Translations under genes and position numbers: made by a program | Source: CAYLJJ01 sp964384025 | Lineage (GTDB): Bacteria; Myxococcota_A; Bradymonadia; UBA7976; UBA1532 | Reading direction: 5' to 3' | Assembly: GCA_964384025.1 (NCBI GenBank) | Contig: CAYLJJ010000012.1 | Location: 1-64,000 of the forward strand | Length of the DNA stretch: 64,000 nt | Part shown: positions 23,966 to 34,200 of the stretch, piece by piece | How positions within the stretch are numbered: the first letter of the stretch is position 1 | How the letters are laid out: each line of letters starts with the position of its first letter | The notes under the pieces: generated by a model | What the model was told of the DNA's origin: nothing | The model's input: only the letters and a program-made list of their open reading frames with translations | The model's database searches: none

Positions 23966-25432
23966 ATGCCTCTCCTCGATCTCCTCAATATGATGGCCTT
24001 AGCTGCCGCCCTCACGGTGTTGGTCTCAGGGTTTTGGCGCCCCCTACCTCTCCTCAGCTTTGGCTTGGGGCTCTTGGGGCATCTGATGGATCTCCCCTGG
24101 GCTCAGTTGCTCTGTTTAACAGGGGTCTCTCTGGGCTTGATCCTGCCCGGATTCTTAATGGCTTATGCCAAGAGGGCTGCTCAGCGCGGCGCCTTTGAAC
24201 GTGCGATCTTCTGGATCTCTCCCCTCGCGTTGCTGCGTCGAGATCCTCTCTCTCGCGGGCTGCGGCGAGTCTGGCAGACTGGCTTGGCACACTTCGCAGG
24301 AGACAACCAAGCGATCCCTCAACTTGTAGAAACTCTCCTGGAACAACCAACCCCCCGAACCCAGGCCTTTATCGCGCTCCTCTCCAGTTTAAGCCGCCAG
24401 TGGCAGGCTCTGCGCTTCTCCAGTGATCCCGATCTTCGCGCTCGGGCGCTCTGTGAACTGGGCTCTCTAGAAGAAGCGATCACCCTCAGTGTTCGACTCT
24501 GGCGCCCAAGGATCACTCCAGGACAGCTGGGCCGCGCCCGCCGCGCTCTCCTGGCCCCTCTAAGCTTTGCGGGTTCTCTTAAGAGCAGCCAACAGCTCAT
24601 CCAGCTGCTGCGCCTTCCCCCACCCTTGAAAGATCTCTGGAGCGCGACGGCCCTCTCCGCAGCAGGACAGCGAGAGGAAGCAGAGGGGCTCTTGGCTCTG
24701 CGTCTGAGCGACCCTGGACTCTCACCAGCCCTCCGCGTCAGCCTAGAGGATCGCCTCCAAAACCTACCCTCTCCCCAACTCCTGAGCCCTCAAGCAAGCC
24801 AAGCGCTCATAGAAGCTGAGAGAGAGGTTGAGGCGGGAGATCTTCTTCGCTTAAGAGGTTTAGAGTGGAGCAGCCTGCTCCTATCGTTCCCTCTCCTCTT
24901 GGGGTTTCTAATTCAACAGCTCCGAGGCGGTGCTCTCTCTGATAGAGTCGCTTCGGAGATGGGAGCCCTGCTGATCACCCCAGAAGGCCCCAGTGATTGG
25001 TCTCAGATCTTTAGCTATGGCCTCCTCCATTTTGGCTGGTTACATCTTGGTGCCAACCTCCTGGGGCTCTTGGCCTTGAGCCCTCTGCTGCGTCGCAGCC
25101 TGGGTCTTAAAGCCTTGCTCTTCCTCTTTTGGGGCAGCATCTTGGGAGCTGGTTTGGGGATCGCTCTCTTCAGCCACCCCGCTCTCGTGTTGGGTGCTTC
25201 AGGAGGGGTGATGGGGATGCTGGGGGCTGCGTTGATGGTCACCCTTCTACACCCTGTCTGTCGTAACAGCGTGACAGGGCGGCTGGGGAGTCGCCTGATC
25301 TTGGGGCTCCTCTTCCTTCAGACCGCTTTTGATCTGATCACCCCCCAGGTGAGCTTCGTGGGGCACTTTGTGGGAGCCCTCTCTGGAATCCTCCTCAGCG
25401 GCCTCTATCTCAAGTTTGAGGCGTGGGAGTAA
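23966..25432 (+). CDS. Rhomboid-family intramembrane serine protease with large N-terminal extension
   Basis: About 488 residues. Two N-terminal hydrophobic segments (residues 1-70) are followed by roughly 220 soluble residues rich in Leu, Arg and Ala that look like helical repeats. The rhomboid core starts near residue 295. The family motifs are present: LLHFGWLHLGANLLGLLAL, then VLGASGGVMGMLGAAL with the catalytic Ser in GASG, and FVGHFVGALSGILLS with the catalytic His. It cleaves transmembrane substrates in the inner membrane. The extension may select substrates, which is inference. It is followed by a small membrane protein gene in the same direction. Confidence 0.9.
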   Translation: MPLLDLLNMMALAAALTVLVSGFWRPLPLLSFGLGLLGHLMDLPWAQLLCLTGVSLGLILPGFLMAYAKRAAQRGAFERAIFWISPLALLRRDPLSRGLRRVWQTGLAHFAGDNQAIPQLVETLLEQPTPRTQAFIALLSSLSRQWQALRFSSDPDLRARALCELGSLEEAITLSVRLWRPRITPGQLGRARRALLAPLSFAGSLKSSQQLIQLLRLPPPLKDLWSATALSAAGQREEAEGLLALRLSDPGLSPALRVSLEDRLQNLPSPQLLSPQASQALIEAEREVEAGDLLRLRGLEWSSLLLSFPLLLGFLIQQLRGGALSDRVASEMGALLITPEGPSDWSQIFSYGLLHFGWLHLGANLLGLLALSPLLRRSLGLKALLFLFWGSILGAGLGIALFSHPALVLGASGGVMGMLGAALMVTLLHPVCRNSVTGRLGSRLILGLLFLQTAFDLITPQVSFVGHFVGALSGILLSGLYLKFEAWE

Positions 25433-25439
25433 GAGGCCC

Positions 25440-26198
25440 TTGAAGAAGACCTTTAAGGCGCAAGGCCGTGACTTTGGGCGCGAAGCTCAACGCCTTCAAA
25501 GGGAGCACAGGCCCCTGATCTCAGAGCCCTCTGAGCGCCTCGATCAACTCAGGCTCCAGCGGGAAGCTTGGAGAGTCTACTGCCAGGGACTTCAAGGCAG
25601 CGCAGCAGCTTCTCTCCTCGCTGAGTCCCCCACTGGAGAGCCGATCGATCTTGATCCAGGGCGACTCCTCCGCGCTGAGTTGGGCTCTGAACTGGGAGAT
25701 GGTCTCAGCCGAGGTTTGAGTGGCTTAGGGCTTTGGTTTGAGGAGGAGCGGGGACGTTGGAGGCGACTCTTTGAGGCTCCAAACGCTCAAGCTGAACTCA
25801 AGAGTGCTGAGTTGAGGCTTCAGGCCAGTCTAGACAGCCTCAAGGCTGCTGTAGCCAGTGAACCTGAGCCCTATGCTGCTCGGCAGCTCCTGGATGAGAT
25901 GGAACTGCGGCTGCGCCGACAGATGCTGGTTGAAGAGCAGCGGCTTCAAAAGATCATGGAGAGGGATGAGGCGCTACCTCAAGAGGAACAAGCGCTCCTA
26001 GAGCAGCCCATCACCTTGAAACACCAAGCGCTTGAGCCTGGCATTACGTGGACTCAGCGCTCTCTCCTGCTCGCTTTGCTCCTCATCCCTCTCACTTTGA
26101 GCCCTCTCCTGCTCTTTGACTCGCCTCTCTGGGTGCCGATGGCGCTCTTGGCTCTCTGGGGAGGCTTCGGCCTATACCATTTGAAGTGGAGGAGATGA
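25440..26198 (+). CDS. Hypothetical protein with two C-terminal membrane segments
   Basis: About 252 residues from TTG 25440, which has AAGAGG just upstream; the longer open frame back to 25368 overlaps the rhomboid gene and is not needed. Residues 1-200 are charged and probably helical with many Glu, Arg and Leu (ELRLRRQMLVEEQRLQKIME). Two adjacent hydrophobic segments follow: SLLLALLLIPLTLSPLLLF and LWVPMALLALWGGFGLYHL, then a basic end. I do not recognise the family. It sits between a rhomboid gene and an EboE-like gene and is coupled to the latter by TGATG. Confidence 0.7.
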   Translation: MKKTFKAQGRDFGREAQRLQREHRPLISEPSERLDQLRLQREAWRVYCQGLQGSAAASLLAESPTGEPIDLDPGRLLRAELGSELGDGLSRGLSGLGLWFEEERGRWRRLFEAPNAQAELKSAELRLQASLDSLKAAVASEPEPYAARQLLDEMELRLRRQMLVEEQRLQKIMERDEALPQEEQALLEQPITLKHQALEPGITWTQRSLLLALLLIPLTLSPLLLFDSPLWVPMALLALWGGFGLYHLKWRR

Positions 26199-27322
26199 TG
26201 CGATTCGCTGATCGAGAGCTGAGCTACTGCAGTAATGTTCACCCTGGAGAGCGCCTCGAGGATCTCCACCAGATCCTCAAAGAGGGGGTGAGCGCGGTGA
26301 AGGCTCTGGTTTCACCTCAGGCCCCTTTTGGCTTGGGGCTTCGCCTGGGGCATCAGATCTGTAGACAGCTCTCCTCCCAACCGGCAGCTCTAGAACGCCT
26401 CGCGGAGCAGATGCAAAGCGAGGATCTCTATCTCTTCACTGTCAACGGTTTCCCCTATGGTGACTTCAGCGCCCAGGTAGTCAAGGAGAGGGTCTACGCT
26501 CCAGACTGGCGCAGCCCTGAGCGTCTAAAGTACAGCTTGGCGTTAGCTCAAGTGATCAGCGCCCTTCCTGGACCCTCAGAGCGCAGCCTAAGCACGGTCG
26601 CGGGAGGCTTTAAGCCCCTCATCGATGCGGCTGGACGAGCGCTGATTCGCAGACAACTGATCACCGCAGCGCGTGGCTTAGCGGATCTGGCTCAAGGTTC
26701 AGGGACCGCCGTGCGACTCTGTCTAGAGCCAGAGCCCTGGACGATGCTGGAGAGCACAGAAGAGGTGCTTGAGTTCTTTAGAGAGTTGCCTGATGAGGCT
26801 CCCGTTCGAGAGCACCTGGGGCTCTGCTTTGATTGCTGTCATCAAGCCCTCGGATTTGAAGATCTTGTAGAGTCGCTTCAGCGCCTCAAGAGTGAGGGAG
26901 TGACCGTGGGCAAGATCCAGATCTCAAGCGCCTTACACTTGGATAATCCCAGAGATGAGATCGCCCGCGCTGAGCTGCTGCGTTTTCAAGAACCTCGCTA
27001 TCTGCACCAAGTGGTGGGGCGACGCCCTGATGGGAGCCTCCTTAAAGTCCTGGATCTCCCAGAGTTGATGGAGCCCTCTCCTGACTGGCTAGAAGCTGAA
27101 GCTTGGCGCTGTCATTTTCATCTCCCCATCGATTGGAGGGGGCAGGGGCGCTTGAAGAGCACCCGCAGCGACTGGGAGGCTGCTGTCCTAAACAGTGATT
27201 CTCCTCATCTAGAAGTGGAGACTTATACCTGGGGCTTGCTGCCCAAGCCTCCAGAGAAGCTTTCAGAGGGGATCGCCGAGGAGCTACGCGCTCTGATGGG
27301 GGTTTTGGAGAGCGGCCCTTAA
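26198..27322 (+). CDS. EboE-like sugar-phosphate-isomerase/TIM-barrel protein
   Basis: About 374 residues. I chose ATG 26198 since GGAGG lies six bases before it and it overlaps the previous stop as TGATG; ATG 26195 is equally near. The opening RELSYCSNVHPGE matches EboE-type metabolite traffic proteins, which have a xylose-isomerase-like TIM barrel. Metal-site candidates are in LCLEPEPW, LGLCFDCCHQALGF and KIQISSALH. In other bacteria eboE lies in an ebo cluster with a prenyltransferase and other genes linked to export of secondary metabolites; none of those is next to it here. Its 3' end overlaps rsmI by four bases. Confidence 0.8.
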   Translation: MRFADRELSYCSNVHPGERLEDLHQILKEGVSAVKALVSPQAPFGLGLRLGHQICRQLSSQPAALERLAEQMQSEDLYLFTVNGFPYGDFSAQVVKERVYAPDWRSPERLKYSLALAQVISALPGPSERSLSTVAGGFKPLIDAAGRALIRRQLITAARGLADLAQGSGTAVRLCLEPEPWTMLESTEEVLEFFRELPDEAPVREHLGLCFDCCHQALGFEDLVESLQRLKSEGVTVGKIQISSALHLDNPRDEIARAELLRFQEPRYLHQVVGRRPDGSLLKVLDLPELMEPSPDWLEAEAWRCHFHLPIDWRGQGRLKSTRSDWEAAVLNSDSPHLEVETYTWGLLPKPPEKLSEGIAEELRALMGVLESGP

Positions 27323-28146
27323 CCCAGAGATTTTCTCAGGCCGACCGCCAAGCGGTAAGCTTCATCTCGTCGCCCCCCTGTACGTCGCGCGGCCTCCTTA
27401 GCGGCCTTGCTGGGAGCATAGCCCGCTTCAAGGAGCTGGCGTACAACCCCCTCTAAGGTCGCCTCATCGGGAGCAGCCTCGGGTGGAGCCCCTCCAAACA
27501 TCACCACCATCTCTCCCCGTATGGTCCCTGGATCGGAGCAGAGCCTCTCCAGGGAGCCTCGATGAAAGCTCTCATAGCGTTTGCTCAGCTCCCGCGCGAT
27601 AACCGCAGGGCGGTCTCCAAAGGCCTCCAAAGCGGCCTCAAGGAAAGCTTCAAGGCTGTGTGGGGCGACATAGAAGATCAGGGTCTCTGAAGCCCCCGCG
27701 AGGCCCATAAGGAGCTGTTGTCGTGCTTTGGTCTTGGCTGGCGGGAAGCCCAGAAAACGAAATTGGTCACTGGGCAGGCCAGAGGCACAGAGAGCAGTCA
27801 CCAGCGCAGAGGGACCCGGGAGAGGGACGATCTCCACGCCAGCTTCAACCGCTCCTCGCACAAGACGATAGCCAGGATCGCTGATCGCAGGAGTCCCAGC
27901 GTCAGAGAGCAGGGCCACATCCCCCCCCTCCAAGCGCCTGAGGATCAGCGGGGTCCGCTCCGCCTCGTTGTGATCGTGAAGAGAGATCAGCTCAGGCAGG
28001 GGCAGTTCTAAAAGTCTAAGCAGCTGCCGGGTCCTGCGGGTGTCTTCACAGGCGATACAGGGCACCTTCTTGAGGATTCGGAGGGCTCTGAGGGTGATAT
28101 CTTCTAGGTTCCCGATGGGGGTAGCGACGAGATAGAGGATCCCCAT
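27319..28146 (-). CDS. rsmI: 16S rRNA (cytidine 1402-2'-O)-methyltransferase
   Basis: About 275 residues with the complete RsmI signature: MGILYLVATPIGNLEDITLR, CIACEDTRRTRQLL, HDHNEAERTPLI, VALLSDAGTPAISDPGYRLV, VPLPGPSALVTALCASGLP, FLGFPPAK. It is a SAM-dependent tetrapyrrole-methylase-fold enzyme that 2'-O-methylates C1402 in the decoding centre of 16S rRNA. ATG 28146 is preferred over the in-frame GTG 28155. It lies 57 bases downstream of the giant TPR gene and may be co-transcribed. Confidence 0.96.
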   Translation of the reverse strand: MGILYLVATPIGNLEDITLRALRILKKVPCIACEDTRRTRQLLRLLELPLPELISLHDHNEAERTPLILRRLEGGDVALLSDAGTPAISDPGYRLVRGAVEAGVEIVPLPGPSALVTALCASGLPSDQFRFLGFPPAKTKARQQLLMGLAGASETLIFYVAPHSLEAFLEAALEAFGDRPAVIARELSKRYESFHRGSLERLCSDPGTIRGEMVVMFGGAPPEAAPDEATLEGVVRQLLEAGYAPSKAAKEAARRTGGRRDEAYRLAVGLRKSLG

Positions 28147-28203
28147 TTTTCTCACTCAACTGATCTTTGAGGGTTGGAAGCGCTCAGGAGTTGGGAGAGG
28201 TTC

Positions 28204-31200
28204 TCAGCTCTGACCGATGGCAAGGCCCAGAGCCTTGCGGAGACTGAAATATTGCTCAGAGAGAGCGAAGAGCACAAGCTCACGGATTCGGTCTTGGGCG
28301 GGTGCTTGACTGAAGTCCCCCGCCTCATTCTTGATGACCTGGACTGCAGAAGCAACATCATTGCTCAAGAGCAAGCCCAGTCGGTTAGCTGAATGCTCCA
28401 ACATCTCCAGCCACTTGGAGATGTTGAGGTGCTGATTGGGATCCTCCTGGATCTTCTGTAGTAGCTTGGAGAGGCGGTTGAGGGTCACCGTATCTGCTCG
28501 CCGTAGTGCGTTATAGATATCCTCATTAAAGTACTGCTGAGGGATCTGAGACTGAGGCCGCACCAGCTTGGTGAGGGTGTAGATCAGAGTGATCAGTCGT
28601 GTCTTCCTCATCTCATAGCTCTCGTCCATGGTGGCCAGGAAGTACTGTCGGCCCATCAGGAGGAGCTGCTTGGCGCTGATAAAGGCCAGCTGCTGTAGGG
28701 TTTGACCGCTGGTGATGTCCGCTCCAACCATGATCGCGGGAGGGTTGAGCGGTAGAGCCCAAATGCCAGGCTGTCCTGTAGGAGAGCGATAGCAGTCTAG
28801 GCGCTGGAGCCGTGTAACCCGCGCGACATAGCTCATCACGCTGTTAAAGGGCAGCTTCTCGTTGGGATCGATAATGTGTCGGCGTTTGTTGATCCTCAAC
28901 TCTCGAGGGCTCTTCTTCATCAAAGGAAAGACCAAGGGATAGAGGATCGTAAAGAGCTGATCTAAGAGGTTGCTCTTGTCTGGATGATAGATGAGCCCCC
29001 AGTGCTCATTGGATAGCTGCTTGCGGGCCTCTGCCAAAGTTCTATGACGATAGCGTGTGAAGAACTCGCGCTCATCCTGACTGGCGCTGCCCAAGAAAGT
29101 GAGGACCTGACAGACACACCAAGCTTCGTCATAACGACTGCTGGTCATATAGAGCCGTCTAAGGTTCTGATAACTCTCGATGTTGCGAGGGTTCAGCTCG
29201 ATCAAGCGGTAATGTTGAGCGATCGCCTTATCCACCTGATCACTCAGCTCATAGAGTTCAGCCATGATCTGGTGAGAGGAGACATCATCTGCCTTACGAG
29301 AGAGCGCGATCTTATAAGCCTTGATCGCTTCATCGTAGTTTTTCAGTCGGGAGCGGTTGATCTCTCCTAGATTCTTGGCCAGGCTGATGACCCAACGATC
29401 ATCCATACCGGTCTCAGTAGCTCGCTTGAGCATCTTACGGTAGTAGCGATCCTGGCGCCTATAGTCCCGATCGTTGGTCAGGATCTGATCGATCGCCTGG
29501 AAGGCTTTGAGCATATTGGGGCTGGCATCCAGGGCCTTGTCAAAGGAGCGCACCGCGGTGAGGCTGTCCTTGAGGTAGTCACGTTGGATGGCGCCGATGG
29601 CGTAATAGTATTTGGCGCGTCTCTCCAGTTTGTCATCCAGATCTGCCAACTGGATAAGGATATCTACCGCCTTACTCCACTCTCCAGCACCCTCATGGAT
29701 GCCCAGAAGCTTACTGAGGATCAGCTTGCTGTTTGGCTGAAGGAGCAGGGCTTCGTTATAGGCATCCACAGAGAGCCGCTTGTTGCGGATCTGATCGTTG
29801 AGGATATCACCCACGTTGACGAGAGCCTGGAAACGCTCGGTCTCGCTCTCCAAGAGGGGGATAAGCTGTCGTCGATAGGCGATGACATCTTCCCAATCTC
29901 CTTGGCTCTCATGGAGGGAGATGATCGCGTGGAGGCTCTCCAGATGCTGAGGCTCCATGCCCAGGGCCTTGCGGAAGGAATCCAAGGCTTTGCGTCGCTC
30001 TCCCAGCTTGAGCTTGATCTGCCCCTGAGCGTGGAAGATCTCTACGATCTCGAGAGAGTCCAAGCTCTCTCGATGATGCACCAGGATGGTCTGATAGATC
30101 TTAAAGGCTGGATTCCAATCTCCCCGTCGGAACAGCAGGCTCCCCATCCCCCTCAAGGTCTTGAGGTGGGTGCTATCCAACTCGTAGGCGTTGCGATAGT
30201 GGTTGAGCGCCTTGTCATCTTTCTTGAGCTGTTCAGCACAGTAAGCGATACGGAAGTAGAGGTGTTGTCGCTCACGAATCTCTACATTATCTTTGAGATT
30301 TAAGAGCAGCAGATCAAGGAGTGGCTCAGCTCGTTCCCAACGCTGCTCTTCCCAATAGACCTCAACGAGAGGCTGAGCAGCTTGGACATTCTCCTGGTGT
30401 AGATCCATCGCCTGTTCATAGTAGTCGATGGCAGTGCTCATATCAGCGATGTGTTGCTGATAGACAGCACCAATCTCATAGAGATGTTGACTCTTCTCTG
30501 CCAAAACTCGCGTCGCCGTCTCCATCATCTTGAGGGTTCGAATCACCTCGGTCCATTCAGCGCGCTGCTCATAGATCTCTTTGAGCGCGCCCAGCGAGGG
30601 GAGGTGATTTCGGTTGTGTTCCAGAGCGTTGCGGAACCAAAGCTCTGCCTGTTCTAGATCCCCCAGATGCTCCTGATAGAGGCGGCCTACACGCTCATGT
30701 AGATCCAGAAGTTGGAGACGATCCTGAGTGAGACGACTCTCTTGGCTGAGAAGCTCAATACATTCGTTCCATTCTCCAACCTTCTCGTAGAGATCTCCTA
30801 GGTTATGCAGGACCTTGCGATGATTTGGATCGATCACCAATACAGGTTTAAGAACCTCAATCGCCTTCTCGCTCTCCTCAATACTGGTATAGATTTCCGC
30901 CACGATGCTACGGACGCGGATCTGCTCTTGGGGATCTTGGAGAGGCTCCAGGTGCTTTAGATAGATCTCCGCCAGCTCCTCCCAGGAACCATCGTCTCGG
31001 TAGAGACGATCCAGGGCACGCACCGCCATGGGATCGCTGGGATCAACCTCCAACATCTTGCGGTAGGTCTCGATCGTCGCTCCAGAATCGTTGAGTTCCT
31101 CCTCCTGAATCATAGCGATGCGGCTGTAAGTACGCAGCTGTTCAGCGGGCTCGGTGCGCACGTAGAGCATCATCTCATAGATATCCAGGAGTTCGATCCA

Positions 31201-34200
31201 ATCATCTCTCTGGGTATAGAGCTTCTCTAGGGCCTGCATGGCGTCGATACAGTGATCGTCAATCAAGATCGCTTGACGATACGCTTCTACCGCACGCTCT
31301 GGTAGGCCCAAACGACTCTCCCAAAGCTCACCGATTCTGAGATGGTTTTCCACCATCCGCTCAGACTCAGTCAGAATATTGGCCTGTTGCTCTAAGACCG
31401 TGATCAAATCCTGCCAACGCTGCTGTAGGATATAGAGGCGTTCAAGAGACTCAAGAACCTCAAGGTCTTCAGGGTTGCTCAACAACACCTGTCGATAGGC
31501 ATCGATCGCCTCATCAGGCTTATCGATCTGCCGTTCAAGGATCTGCGCCAGTTTGACAAAGCTTTCTCGGCGTGCGTCAGGATCAACCAACAACTCAACC
31601 TTCTGACGAAGGACATCAACCACCTTGGGCCAGTTGCTGAAGCGCTCTAGAAGCAATTCCAGAGCTGTCAAAGCCTGAATATTATCAAACTCAATGGAGA
31701 GTACATGTTGGTAGTGAGTACCTGCATGTTGAGGCTGATCCAGCTTCTCATCATAGAGCCGCGCGACTCTCAAGTGCAGAGGAACGCTATCGGGGAGATC
31801 AGCCAACTCCTGGATCACTCCCTCATAGAGAGTAACCATCTCAGCCCATTTGTCTGAGATCTCTGCTAAGCGCTCCAGCTCGTCTCCAAAGCGCTCATCC
31901 TCACGGCTCAGCTCAAAGGCCTGTCCCAAAACGACAAAGGCGGATTCAACAGAGTTCAACTTCTCTTCAAAAGTCTTAGCCATCCTCAAGAAGATCTCTT
32001 GGCGTTCGTAGAGATCCTCTGTGAACTCCAAGCTCTTCAAGAGCAGATTGACCAGCTCCTCCCACTGCATCTCAGATTGATAGATGCGTTCAAGCTGTTG
32101 GAAAGCCTCAGGGTTGTTCTCTTGGATCTCAAGGACACGACGGTAAACGTTCAGCGCCTCATCGATCTTATATAGATTCTCTTCATACATCTCCCCCATG
32201 CGGAAGAGGATGCTCACCTGCTCGTAGGGATCCTCCGTGATCTCCACCTTGCGATCCAAGATAGAGACACAGTGGGGCCAATCATTTGAGATGGTGTAAA
32301 GCTCCTCCAAGGCGTCGATCGCCTCAGGATCCTGTCCTTGGAAAGCGAGCAGTTGGTTCCAAGCCTTGATCGCCTCCAAAGGCTGCTCAAGGACCTCTTG
32401 GTAGAGCTGCCCCAGCTGGCGGAAGAGATCTATACGGCGGTGATCCTCTTCAGGGAGCACCTCTAGGAGCAGATGGTTGGAGCCTGCGATCTCAGACTCC
32501 TCTCCGATGCGTTCATAGAGCTCTTTGATCGCCCAGAGAGCCTCCTCATTTTGGGGGACTTGCTCTAAGACCTTATGCCAGTTCTCCAGCGCGTTGCGTT
32601 CTCTCTGGAGTTCGTTCCCCCAAACTCGACCCAACTTTGCATAGAGGTTCAGCTCTCGCTCTGGATCATCATGTAGGATGTTGATCTGCCGTTCACAGAT
32701 ATCGACCAGCTCTCTCCAGCTCTGATGCTCATCGTAGAGTTTCTCCAGAGCCCGGAGCGCCTCCTGATCTTCCCCCCTCAACTCAAGGACCTGGTTCCAA
32801 AGATCGACCGCATCCTCTGAACGGTCCAGATGATCAGAGGCCAGGAGGGCCTGTCGCATCAGGAGCTCAGACCTAAGCTCTGAATCCTCTTCTGTGTTCT
32901 CCGCCATCAGGTTGAGGATCTCAAAGAGAGCTGACCACTCCTCTTGGATGGAGTAGATCTTCTCTAGATGTTCAAGAGCGCCTGGGTGGTCAGGTTCTCG
33001 CTCCAAGATCCCTGTGTACTGCTCCACCGCAGCTTCAAACTCCACCAGATAGGTCTCGAAGATCTGCCCCAGGCGGAACATGAAGTTGATGATCTCTTGC
33101 TCCTCAAAGGTCACCCCGATCTCTCGCTGGAGGATCTGAACCAGCTCCTGCCAACGATGTTGGGCTTCGAAGAGTTCATCCAAACCACTTAGGGCCTTGG
33201 CGTCCACCTCATCCAGGTGCGTCAAGATATATTGATACATCTGCTCGGCCGAGGCATCTTCCTTGAGTTCCTGGCGGTAGAGCGTCGCCGTTTGGTGGCA
33301 GATCGAAGCTTTCAGCTCCATATCGTCTGTGATCTCAAGGCCCTCGTGAAGAGTGCTGATGAGGTCAACGAAGCGACCATTCTCCTGACCCAGACGCGTC
33401 AGCTCTTCACGGCTGTGTTCATCATCTGGGACCTCTTTGAAGGCAAGCCCATACCAGCCAAAGGCACGGCTGGGATCTTGAAGGTGCTCAAGAGAGAGCT
33501 GAGCCAAGCGGTGCATGCCACGCATACGATCTTCGCCGGGCATCTCATGAGCGAGGAGAGCTTGTAGCAGGTCGTGAAGCTTCTCATACTCCCTATTTTC
33601 AGCATAGAGAGGCTCCAATGTCTCAGCGATGACAGGTTGCTCGTGACCCAGAGAGAAGAGGTTCTCTAGAGCGGCTACAGCCTGAGGCTCTTGAGCCTCC
33701 ACGTCGAGGGCCTCTCGATAGTAGGCGATCGCCTGCTCAATCTCCTCTAGATTGTTCTCAAAGAGAGCCCCCAAACGCAACAGCAGAGGCAGGCGCTCGC
33801 TCTCTTCAAACCACTCCAACTCCTGTTGGAGTGTCTCTGCGAGATCTGGCCACATCCCCTCACGCTGATAGAGTCGATCCAAAGCAAGGATCGAAGGCTT
33901 GTGTTCTGGGTTGATCTCCAGCACCTGCCTGAAGCGCTCAATCGCCTCAACCCCCTTGCCCAACTCCTCTTCAAAGATACGGGCGATCCTGAGATAGAGG
34001 GTTTGGACAATCTCCTCATCTGAGAGGTTGGGGATCTCATCCTCCAGTAAGATCGTCAGCGGCTCCCAACTCTCAGATCGAGCCGCGACTCGCTCTAGAC
34101 AGATGAGGCTCAACTCCTCTTCGGGGTTCTCTCGAAGCGCCTCTCCATAAGCAGTGAAGGCTTCATGATCCTCTAAGAGCATCTCTTCATGGGCTTGTGC

